Below are positions 1-6,002 of a DNA stretch of 7,503 nucleotides, piece by piece. The DNA is from an uncultured Clostridia bacterium (GTDB lineage Bacteria; Bacillota; Clostridia; Christensenellales; Borkfalkiaceae). The notes beneath the pieces are model-generated. The model was not told the DNA's origin and searched no databases. It was given only the letters and a program-made list of their open reading frames with translations. The translations under genes and the position numbers were made by a program. Positions within the stretch are counted from its first letter, which is position 1. Each line of letters begins with the position of its first letter. Location of the stretch: the NCBI GenBank assembly GCA_947581885.1, contig CANPWF010000079.1:1-7503 (forward strand). Direction: 5' to 3'.

Positions 1-915
1 GGAAAAGTTCCCCACCCGTTCGCCGATGTGCCCCTGCACGTTGCGGGAGAGGAACTTTTCCTGCCCGAAGGCGAGCCCGCGCGTATAATCGCCGCGGTTG
101 TAGGCGCGTTTCAAGTCGGAGAGCTCTTCCTTCCCCTCTCTCCCCGCGAGGATGGCGCGGTAGTACTTCACCGCCGCCCCCACATATTCGCCGCGCCGCA
201 TCCGCCCCTCGATCTTCAATGAGCTCACCCCCCTATCGAGAAGGGCAAACACGTCTTTCCCCAAATTCAGATCGGCGGGCGAGAGGGCGTACGCCTCGTA
301 TTCATAGCCCTCGCGGTCGATGGAATACAGTTTGCGGCAGGGCTGTTTGCACCGTCCGCGGTTGCCGCTGTTGTTCCCCGCAAAGGAGGAAAGATAGCAC
401 TGCCCCGAAAAACAGGCGCAAAGGGCACCCTGCACGAAGGCTTCCGTCTCGATGATCTCGGAGATCTCGGCGATGTCGGAGATGGGCGTTTCGCGGGCAA
501 GAACCACGCGGGAGAAGCCGAACTCCTTTGCAAGCCTCGCGCCGTGGACGTTGCAACACCCTCCTTGGGTGGAGAGGTGAAGCACCATCTCGGGATAGGC
601 TTCCTTCAACTTCTTCCCCAAAAAGATGTCTTGAATCAAAAGTGCGTCCGCGCCGCAGTCCCAAGCGCGGAGAGCTTCCGAAAAGAACGCCGCCGTCTCG
701 CTCTCCTTTACGAGCGTGTTGAGGGCAACGTATACCTTCGCCCCGAGAAGGTGGGCGCGAAGGACGATCGCTTTCAAATCTTCTTCCGAAAAATTGCCCG
801 CCGAATGGCGTGCGGAAAAGCGGGTAAGCCCCAAATAGATCGCGTCCGCACCCGCACCGAGCGCGATGCACGCCGTTTCATAGTTCCCCGCGGGGGCAAG
901 AAGTTCGGCCCTCAT
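1..915 (-). CDS. U32 family protein (peptidase U32 / RNA hydroxylation family), 3' end outside window
   Basis: An open frame of 305 codons runs from ATG at 915 to the window edge, so the C-terminus is missing. The N-terminus (ELLAPAG, then ADAIYLG at residues 24-30) is typical of U32 proteins. The family signature is complete at residues 158-176: E-x-F-x2-G-A-L-C-x4-G-x-C-x-L-S. Cysteines 166, 173, 189 and 193 match the conserved cysteine set of the family, with C168 as an extra; SLKIEGRMR follows at about 232-240. Characterised relatives are TrhP (prephenate-dependent tRNA U34 hydroxylation) and RlhA (23S rRNA hydroxylation), so an RNA-modification role is more likely than proteolysis. The sequence resembles the long Clostridia U32 proteins that carry a C-terminal DUF3656, but that part lies outside the window. 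The ATG overlaps the hprK stop as ATGA and has no clear Shine-Dalgarno, which suggests coupled translation. The family call is firm; the exact substrate is not known. Confidence 0.93.
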   Translation of the reverse strand, partial: MRAELLAPAGNYETACIALGAGADAIYLGLTRFSARHSAGNFSEEDLKAIVLRAHLLGAKVYVALNTLVKESETAAFFSEALRAWDCGADALLIQDIFLGKKLKEAYPEMVLHLSTQGGCCNVHGARLAKEFGFSRVVLARETPISDIAEISEIIETEAFVQGALCACFSGQCYLSSFAGNNSGNRGRCKQPCRKLYSIDREGYEYEAYALSPADLNLGKDVFALLDRGVSSLKIEGRMRRGEYVGAAVKYYRAILAGREGKEELSDLKRAYNRGDYTRGLAFGQEKFLSRNVQGHIGERVGNFS

Positions 916-1838
916 CGCCCGATCGTGCGCGAGATGAGCTCTTGCGCCGCGTCGTAGCCCATGCTCTTCAAGCGGAAGTTCCTCGCCGCCACTTCGATGA
1001 GGATGGCGAGATTTCGCCCGGGGCTCACGGGAACGGTGAGCTTGGGGATCTTCACCCCGAGGATCTCCTCCGCGCTGTCCTCGCCGCCGATCCGATCGTA
1101 TTCCTTGCCCTGCTTCCAATGTTCGAGTTCCATCACGAGCTCGACGTTCTTCTCTCCGAGCACCGACCCCGCGCCGTACATATTCTTGACGTTGATGATG
1201 CCGATGCCTCTCAGTTCCATGAAGTAGCGGATGCGTTCGGGTGCGGTGCCGACGAGTTCATCTTCCACCTTTTTGATGAGGACGGAATCGTCCGCGACCA
1301 GACGGTGCCCGCGTTTTATGAGTTCCATTGCCGTCTCGCTCTTGCCTACCCCACTCGCGCCCGTGAGGAGGATCCCCGCGCCGAACACGTCCATAAGCAC
1401 GCCGTGCACCGTCGTGGCGGGGGCGAGCAGACGGGTGAGGTAGAGGCAGAGCTCCGCCATGATGTTCGTCGTCATCTTCCCCGTGCGGAATACGGGCGTA
1501 CCCGAGCGGCGGGCGCACTCCATGAATTCGGGCAGAACGGGCAGATCCCGCGAGAATACGACGCAGGGGATCTCCCCGCAGTCGAAGAGCTTTGCAATGC
1601 GTTCGAAGCGTTCTTCCGAGGAGAGCGAGCGGAGATATTCGTGCTCGGTGAGCCCGATGAGAATGATACGGTTGGTATCGAAATAGTCGAAAAATCCCGC
1701 AAGGCGGAGCCCCGGGCGGTCGACGCTGATCCCCGTGAAGGTGATGATCCCCCTCCCCGCATGCAGAATTTCGAGGTTCAGATCGTTTGCGAATTTGTCG
1801 AGCATGACCGTCTCGCGCGGCAGAATGATCTCGTTCAT
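912..1838 (-). CDS. hprK: HPr kinase/phosphorylase
   Basis: The product is 308 residues, the usual family length. HprK phosphorylates, and in reverse dephosphorylates, the regulatory serine of HPr (and Crh). It thereby controls carbon catabolite repression and PTS sugar uptake from the cytoplasm. The N-terminal domain covers about residues 1-130. The kinase domain has a Walker A loop GASGVGKS at 160-167, the conserved His145 just before it, and HRLVADD at 178-184. The family signature ELRGIGIINVKNMYGAG lies at 208-224. The C-terminal block PVSPGRNLAILIEVAA (270-285) is also conserved. All key residues are present, so it should be active in both directions. The ATG at 1838 has a purine-rich Shine-Dalgarno (GGGAGAGG) just upstream, inside the end of the HAD gene, and overlaps its stop as ATGA. 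In many Clostridia hprK lies just downstream of uvrC, and that holds here with one gene inserted. Confidence 0.97.
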   Translation of the reverse strand: MNEIILPRETVMLDKFANDLNLEILHAGRGIITFTGISVDRPGLRLAGFFDYFDTNRIILIGLTEHEYLRSLSSEERFERIAKLFDCGEIPCVVFSRDLPVLPEFMECARRSGTPVFRTGKMTTNIMAELCLYLTRLLAPATTVHGVLMDVFGAGILLTGASGVGKSETAMELIKRGHRLVADDSVLIKKVEDELVGTAPERIRYFMELRGIGIINVKNMYGAGSVLGEKNVELVMELEHWKQGKEYDRIGGEDSAEEILGVKIPKLTVPVSPGRNLAILIEVAARNFRLKSMGYDAAQELISRTIGR

Positions 1839-2650
1839 TTCCTCTCCCCCATAGCGATTTCAAGTGCAAAACTCACGCCGTCGTCGTCCACCGAGGGCAC
1901 GACGCGGGCGATATTCTTTATCGCGGGCACAGCGTTCTCTACCGCAAATCTCCCGCCGACGGGCTCGATCATGGGAAGATCGGTGCCCTGATCCCCGATC
2001 GCGGCGATGTTTTCGTACGGCACGCCGTAATGATCGGATAAGAACTTCACCGCCGCCCCTTTGGATTGTTCTTTTGGAATGATCTCCACGAGGTAGGGCG
2101 CGGAATCGGCGATGAAGAACTTCTCCTCGCCGAGCTCTTCAAAAAGTTCGCGGTGAATGTTTTCCTGCTCCTTCGGATCGCAGATCGCGAGGGCTTTGGT
2201 GACGGGCATCTTTTCCCGTTCGAGGAAGGCGGAGACAGAAGGGAGCACCGTCCCTTTCACTCTGCATACCTTCTCGTACATCGCAAGCAGCGGCCCGCCG
2301 TCCGAAGAGTACAGCCTGTCGCCGACGTACACCTGCACATGCCAGCCCTTCTTCTCCATGAACCTGACGGCGGGAAGGATCTCGTCGCAGGGCGAACTCC
2401 CGTCCTTCAAAATCTTTCCCGTCGCGATGTCGGCGACCATCGCCCCCTGATAGGCGACGACCACCCCGTCATGAAGCCCGAGCTCATTGAGCCGTTGGCG
2501 GATCGAGGCGAGCATACGCCCCGTGACGATGACGAACTTCCCGCCCGCCTGTTTGTAGCGTGCGATCGCGTCGATGTTCTTCTTTGTGACGGTGCCGTCG
2601 TCGCGGACGAGCGTCCCGTCGAAATCACATAAAAAGAGGGGATATCTCAT
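1835..2650 (-). CDS. Cof-type HAD superfamily hydrolase (phosphatase)
   Basis: The protein has 271 residues, the normal size for the Cof/IIB subfamily. These cytosolic Mg-dependent phosphatases remove phosphate from sugar phosphates, FMN/PLP-type cofactors or similar small molecules. Motif I is DFDGT at residues 9-13, with D9 as nucleophile and D11 as general acid/base. Motif II is the threonine of VTGR (T43), motif III is K197, and motif IV is GDQGTD at 219-224, with acidic residues D220 and D224. Most Cof relatives have GDxxND here, so T223 replaces the usual Asn; the acidic residues that bind Mg are kept. The segment between about 80 and 185 is the type C2 cap that sets the substrate. The C-terminal run ENAVPAIKNIARVV is typical of the family. 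The gene overlaps uvrC upstream and hprK downstream by ATGA. Substrate cannot be predicted; the operon gives no strong clue. Confidence 0.93.
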   Translation of the reverse strand: MRYPLFLCDFDGTLVRDDGTVTKKNIDAIARYKQAGGKFVIVTGRMLASIRQRLNELGLHDGVVVAYQGAMVADIATGKILKDGSSPCDEILPAVRFMEKKGWHVQVYVGDRLYSSDGGPLLAMYEKVCRVKGTVLPSVSAFLEREKMPVTKALAICDPKEQENIHRELFEELGEEKFFIADSAPYLVEIIPKEQSKGAAVKFLSDHYGVPYENIAAIGDQGTDLPMIEPVGGRFAVENAVPAIKNIARVVPSVDDDGVSFALEIAMGERK

Positions 2651-4458
2651 AGCTTTTCAAAATGGGCATGAATGCGTTTTGCAAGTTCTTCGCCGATGCC
2701 CTCGACCTCGGAAAGTTCCTTTTCGCTTGCATGCATGATCTTGTCGATCGTGCCGAACTTCTCCATGAGGGCGAGCCGCTTTTTCTTCCCCACCCCCTCG
2801 ATCTCTTCAAGGACGGAGGAGAGATTGCGCTTGGAATGCAGGTTCCGAAAGTAGGTCACGGCGAAGCGGTGCGCCTCGTCGCGGATACGCTGCAAGGTCT
2901 TTAAGGCGTAGTCCCGCCTGTCCAACACGACGGGTTCGTCCGAGAAGAGGGTGTAGATCTCCTCGTGCTGTTTGGCGAGGGCGACGAGGTCGATATCCGA
3001 ACAGCCGAGCGTATCGAAGATCTCCTTCACCGCGGAGAGCTGCCCCTTGCCGCCGTCGATGACGACGAGTTGCGGGCGGGGAAATCTCTCCTCTTCGTCC
3101 GTCCCTAATTTTTTCAGACGGCGGGAAAGCACTTCCTGCAACGAGGCGAAGTCGTTCGCCCCCTCCACCGTCTTGATACGGAAGCGGCGGTATTCGTATT
3201 TATCCGCCTCGCCGTCCGTGAACACGACCATGCTGCCCACTTTATCCACGCCCGAGATGTCCGAAATATCATAGCACTCCATGCGCCGCGGATACCGTTT
3301 GAGATGAAGGAGCCCCTGCAATCTTTCGCAGGCACGCACCGTCATGTCGTTTTTGTGCTCGATGGAAGAGATCGCCTTGTCGAGATATTCCGAGGCATTC
3401 CCCTTCGCCATATCGAGAAGTTCCTTCTTCGCGCCGAGTTTGGGGCGGGTGAGTTCCACCTTGCGCCCCGCCTGCGTCTTTGCATATTCGAGGAAGAGCG
3501 CGTCGTCGAATTCCTCTTCGAGGACGATCTCGTGCGGAAATTCATGGCTTTGATAGTACTGCGTGAGGAAGCTCATGAGCGTTTCGCCCCGTTCCCCCGC
3601 GCCCTCTTCGGGCGTGAACACGCGGCTGCCCTGCATTACCCCGCGGCGGACGACGAGGAGGGAGATCGTCGCATACAGCCCGTTGGAAGCGTACGCCCAT
3701 ACGTCGAGATCGAGATCGCGGGGCATCGAGGTAATGCGGCGAAGTTTGAGCTTGGAGAGCATATCGATCTTGTTGCGAAGATCGAGCGCGAGTTCGAACT
3801 GTTCCTCTTCGGCGAAAGCGGTCATCTTCTCTTGCAGAACGGCTTCCGCCTCTTCGTAATTTCCCGAGAGGAAGGAGAGAGCCTTCTCCACCCGATGAGC
3901 GTATTCTTCCCGCGTGCACAAGTGCGCACAGGGGGCAAGACACCGCCCGAGATGATATTCAAGACAGGGCTTTTTGGGCTTTTCGGCGACGGAAACGCCG
4001 CATACCCGCACGTTGTACACCTTCGCACAGACGTCGACGAGATCCTTGCAGTTCACCCCGCCCATGAAGGGACCGAAATACCTACCGTCCTTTTTCACCT
4101 TGCGGGTAATGGAGATGCGGGGGAATTCTTCCCGCGTGTGCACTTTGATGTAGGGGTACGTCTTGTCGTCCTTCAAGAGGATGTTGTACTTGGGCTTGTA
4201 TTTTTTGATGAGGGTGTTTTCGAGGGCGAGCGCGTCCACTTCGGACGGCGTGACGATGTAGGAAAAATCGGCGATATTTTCCACCATTGCCTGTACTTTG
4301 ACGGGCTTCTCCGAAGTATGAAAATATTGCCGCACACGGTTTTTCAGAATCCGCGCCTTGCCGACATAGATCACCGCCCCCTCTTCGTCGAGCATGATAT
4401 ATACGCCGGGGGAATCGGGCAGTAGTTTGAGTTTTTCGCGGATCACGCTCTCACCCAT
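2647..4458 (-). CDS. uvrC: UvrABC excision nuclease subunit C
   Basis: The product is 603 residues, close to E. coli UvrC. It makes both incisions around bulky DNA lesions after UvrA/UvrB recognition. The N-terminal GIY-YIG domain (about 14-92) has GVY (18-20), YVGKA (31-35), R42 and E80 and makes the 3' cut. Cysteines 153, 165, 173 and 177 have the spacing of the UvrC iron-sulfur ligands. A UVR helix pair that binds UvrB lies at about 203-238. The RNase H-like domain that makes the 5' cut shows CYDISD (D397), VVIDGGKGQL (D468) and DEAH (H530). Tandem helix-hairpin-helix motifs occupy 545-603. The frame is open upstream to 4620, but the extra 54 residues are low-complexity translation of a repeat, and family homology begins at about residue 6. 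I therefore chose the ATG at 4458, next to the promoter. A GTG four codons downstream (4446), preceded by GGTGAG, is an alternative start. Confidence 0.96.
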   Translation of the reverse strand: MGESVIREKLKLLPDSPGVYIMLDEEGAVIYVGKARILKNRVRQYFHTSEKPVKVQAMVENIADFSYIVTPSEVDALALENTLIKKYKPKYNILLKDDKTYPYIKVHTREEFPRISITRKVKKDGRYFGPFMGGVNCKDLVDVCAKVYNVRVCGVSVAEKPKKPCLEYHLGRCLAPCAHLCTREEYAHRVEKALSFLSGNYEEAEAVLQEKMTAFAEEEQFELALDLRNKIDMLSKLKLRRITSMPRDLDLDVWAYASNGLYATISLLVVRRGVMQGSRVFTPEEGAGERGETLMSFLTQYYQSHEFPHEIVLEEEFDDALFLEYAKTQAGRKVELTRPKLGAKKELLDMAKGNASEYLDKAISSIEHKNDMTVRACERLQGLLHLKRYPRRMECYDISDISGVDKVGSMVVFTDGEADKYEYRRFRIKTVEGANDFASLQEVLSRRLKKLGTDEEERFPRPQLVVIDGGKGQLSAVKEIFDTLGCSDIDLVALAKQHEEIYTLFSDEPVVLDRRDYALKTLQRIRDEAHRFAVTYFRNLHSKRNLSSVLEEIEGVGKKKRLALMEKFGTIDKIMHASEKELSEVEGIGEELAKRIHAHFEKL

Positions 4459-4464
4459 GCTATC

Positions 4465-4493
4465 ATTATATACGACCGCCCCACTTTTTTCAA
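4465..4493 (-). promoter_or_regulatory. uvrC operon promoter (sigma-A type)
   Basis: Reading on the minus strand, a -35 box TTGAAA (4493-4488) is followed by a 17-base spacer and a perfect -10 box TATAAT (4470-4465). Only six bases separate the -10 box from the uvrC ATG, so the expected start of transcription is at or within a base or two of the A of the ATG. No other promoter is evident further downstream, so this probably drives all four operon genes. Confidence 0.8.
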
Positions 4494-4510
4494 GGATTTT
4501 CAAGGATTTT
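4491..4510. repeat. Tandem 10-bp direct repeat at the uvrC promoter
   Basis: Two exact head-to-tail copies of CAAGGATTTT occupy 4491-4500 and 4501-4510. The first copy overlaps the start of the -35 box of the uvrC promoter. It may be a simple replication duplication or a paired protein site one helical turn apart; nothing in the sequence decides between these. Confidence 0.6.
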
Positions 4511-4533
4511 TTCGCTTTTCCCTTTTTTCCTCT

Positions 4534-4587
4534 CTCCCTCTCGGCTCCCCCTCGAGGGGGAGCTGTCCCCGCAGGGGACTGAGGGAG
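4534..4587. repeat. Three-stem palindromic repeat (three-way junction), miniature-element-like
   Basis: The outer arms CTCCCTC (4534-4540) and GAGGGAG (4581-4587) are exact reverse complements. They enclose two further hairpins: a perfect 20-base palindrome at 4544-4563 (GCTCCCCCTC and its complement) and a 6-bp stem GTCCCC/GGGGAC with a three-base loop at 4565-4579. A single strand can thus fold into a three-way junction. Similar ctccctc-bounded elements recur between genes of gut Clostridia in my recollection; copy number in this genome cannot be seen here. It has no coding capacity and no T-tract of a normal terminator. Confidence 0.75.
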
Positions 4588-4629
4588 TGTGAGTGTACGG
4601 TACCCCGAACGGGCGCACAACCCTCACCT

Positions 4630-4655
4630 CATTTCGAGCGCAGTCGAGAAATCTC
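4630..4655. repeat. REP-like fragment (CATTTCGAG...GAGAAATCTC type)
   Basis: This short stretch begins CATTTCGAGCG and ends GAGAAATCTC. The ends ATTTC and GAAAT are complementary and the middle is an imperfect palindrome. The same string type occurs as dispersed intergenic repeats in many bacterial genomes and assemblies. I recognise it from memory only, so the family assignment is moderate. Confidence 0.5.
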
Positions 4656-4695
4656 GCACCTCTTCCAACACGCATGTATGTATGGAGTGTGGCGG

Positions 4696-4768
4696 GATCC
4701 TTCGACTCCGCTTCGCTCCGCTCAGGATGAGGTACAAGGCGCACGTCATCCTGAGCTTGTCGAAGGAC
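4696..4768. repeat. Inverted pair of REP-like units (CCTTCGAC...GCTCAGGATGA)
   Basis: The left unit (4696-4730) begins GATCCTTCGAC and ends GCTCAGGATGA. The right unit (4745-4768) is GTCATCCTGAGC followed by TTGTCGAAGGAC, an inverted and shorter version of the same ends. The two units lie head to head about 15 bases apart, as in paired REP/BIME structures. The left unit contains GCTTCGC (4710-4716), whose complement GCGAAGC forms an unusually stable mini-hairpin. Strings of this type are dispersed repeats in many genomes. Confidence 0.65.
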
Positions 4769-4778
4769 GGACGTGCGC
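4739..4778. repeat. 8-bp inverted repeat enclosing the right REP-like unit
   Basis: GCGCACGT (4739-4746) and ACGTGCGC (4771-4778) are exact reverse complements around the right-hand repeat unit. They turn it into a long hairpin, with further CCT/AGG pairing inside. There is no T-tract on either side, so it is not an obvious terminator. Confidence 0.6.
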
Positions 4779-4810
4779 AACACAACCGACCACCCCCCCC
4801 AAAAAAACCC

Positions 4811-4841
4811 ATACGAAAAACGGCGAGCATTCTCGCCGTTT
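4811..4841 (-). terminator. Rho-independent terminator of the methyltransferase / DUF262-HNH operon
   Basis: A perfect 10-bp stem (4818-4827 with 4832-4841) closes a four-base loop. On the minus strand the stem ends in a run of T residues (4820-4816), and a second run of seven T lies further on at 4807-4801. It sits 25 bases past the TAG stop of the DUF262-HNH gene, the right place to end that operon and insulate uvrC from it. Confidence 0.88.
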
Positions 4842-4865
4842 CCAATCGTCCCCAACAACCTTCCC

Positions 4866-6002
4866 CTACCTGCTGCTTTTGAGGCGGTTGTGTTCCTTGC
4901 AGAGCATTTGCAAATTTTCGACGGAAGTCTTTCCGCCCTCGCACCAAGGGGTGATATGGTCTCCTTCCATTTCGCCGAATTCATAGTGCGTCTTTTCGCG
5001 GTGCTCCTGTTCGCAAAACGGGCACACCCCGCCCTGCCTCTCGTAGGCTTGCCGCTTTTGACTCTCCGTGAAGGCACGAATGTTCAGCAGTTTTTCCTTC
5101 CCCATGAGCACATATGGATAGATCCCCTTCTTGTTCGTCACGTCGTCGTCCGCCATGAGGGCGGCGATCCGCTCTTCCAACTTCGCCGTGTCGAAGGTCC
5201 TTTCGCGGAATTCGTCGTACAACGCACCCCAATGGATCCCCTTCATCTCCTTGCGGTATTTTATGAAGGTGAGCTTCACCCATTCGATGACGTTGCGGAA
5301 ATACGTCCACAGTTCGTTGGCATTCGGGTCGTGCTGATGGATCGCCATGTAATCCTTGATATGCGCGTCGGGTTCACGGCTCTCTTGCCCGAGATGAAGG
5401 CTCTTCCCCATCCAATCGAGTGCGGTCTCCAAGATCTCCTGCCGAATGGGCGAGCCGTTCACATAGTCTTTGGCGAGAAGGTAGGCGGCACAATTCGTTT
5501 TGCTGAAAATGGATTTGGCGTGCGTGAGCCAAGTGCCCGTATACGTTGCGTTGCGAAGTTCCTGTTCGGTGAGCCGTTCTCCCGCGATATTGATGATACG
5601 GAACCACGCAAGTTTTTCGTCCTCGTCCCCCTCACAAAAATAGACGAGCACCTTATACTTTAAGATACGTTTCTGCGCGGGCTCAGTCAAATTCTGGAAT
5701 TTATTGCTTTTGATCGAAAACTTGTTATTGACATACTTGCAAAAGCTGAGCGTGCGCTGTTGCCCGTCCAAAACTTCAAAACTGCCGTCCTCGTTCTTCA
5801 CCCAATACATGACGTTGAGAGGGAAACCCTTCATGATGGTGTCGATGACGGCATCGCGCTTTTCGTTGTCGTAGACGAATTCGCGCTGATATTTGGGGCG
5901 AATGTTGAGCTTGCCGTCGTACCCGACGACCCCTTCCTCATCGTTGTCGGCAAAGCCTTTTGAAATTTCGGCGACTGTAATTTCGTGAAGTTCAATTTTC
6001 AT
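4866..6002 (-). CDS. DUF262 domain protein with C-terminal HNH endonuclease domain
   Basis: The product has 378 residues. The N-terminal DUF262 (ParB/GmrS-like) domain, about 10-160, shows YQREFVYD (38-45), the hallmark DGQQR at 79-83, and FRIINIAGERLTEQELRNA (134-152). A helical middle follows. The C-terminus is a classical HNH nuclease: CPFC (327-330), DHITPW (348-353), GGKTSVENLQMLC (356-368) and KEHN (369-372). The Cys pairs fit a structural zinc, and H349, N363 and H371 the HNH triad. DUF262 proteins of the GmrSD and SspE type are NTP-dependent, modification-linked restriction enzymes, but those end in DUF1524; this one ends in a plain HNH module. The ATG at 6002 has a strong Shine-Dalgarno (AAAGGAG, 6009-6015) and overlaps the methyltransferase stop as ATGA. 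An in-frame ATG at 6074 would overlap that gene by 76 bases and has no such support. Probably the nuclease partner of the methyltransferase; specificity unknown. Confidence 0.88.
   Translation of the reverse strand: MKIELHEITVAEISKGFADNDEEGVVGYDGKLNIRPKYQREFVYDNEKRDAVIDTIMKGFPLNVMYWVKNEDGSFEVLDGQQRTLSFCKYVNNKFSIKSNKFQNLTEPAQKRILKYKVLVYFCEGDEDEKLAWFRIINIAGERLTEQELRNATYTGTWLTHAKSIFSKTNCAAYLLAKDYVNGSPIRQEILETALDWMGKSLHLGQESREPDAHIKDYMAIHQHDPNANELWTYFRNVIEWVKLTFIKYRKEMKGIHWGALYDEFRERTFDTAKLEERIAALMADDDVTNKKGIYPYVLMGKEKLLNIRAFTESQKRQAYERQGGVCPFCEQEHREKTHYEFGEMEGDHITPWCEGGKTSVENLQMLCKEHNRLKSSR

Larger units (their letters stand above)
4459..4865. other. Non-coding, palindrome-rich spacer between uvrC and the DUF262-HNH gene
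   Basis: This stretch of about 400 bases has no believable gene. Frames that cross it are translations of repeats and carry no domain. It contains the uvrC promoter, a short tandem repeat, a three-stem palindromic element, REP-like fragments, a C8-A7 homopolymer junction at 4793-4807, and the terminator of the gene to the right. Such dense palindromes are typical of intergenic miniature elements. No tRNA or known riboswitch is recognised. Confidence 0.75.

Noticed and set aside
942..1991. A long plus-strand open frame of 349 codons antisense to hprK
   Set aside because: It is a shadow of hprK and the HAD gene, which have full family motifs on the other strand. Its translation is rich in His, Arg, Glu and Asp with no domain and no ribosome site.
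3304..4425. A plus-strand open frame of 373 codons antisense to uvrC
   Set aside because: GC-rich codon structure of uvrC leaves the opposite frame open. No recognisable domain; uvrC is unambiguous.
4534..4587. Intrinsic terminator
   Set aside because: Strong stems but no T-tract on either strand directly after the structure, and no gene ends beside it.
4459..4620. In-frame N-terminal extension of uvrC to an ATG at 4620
   Set aside because: The extra 54 residues translate the palindromic repeat and the promoter, have no family match, and the start would lie upstream of the -35 box.
4630..4778. CRISPR array
   Set aside because: The repeats are few, differ in sequence, are inverted rather than direct, and have no regular spacers.
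4490..5077. Minus-strand frame of 195 codons across the repeat region
   Set aside because: Low-complexity translation of repeats and out-of-frame HNH sequence; crosses the terminator.
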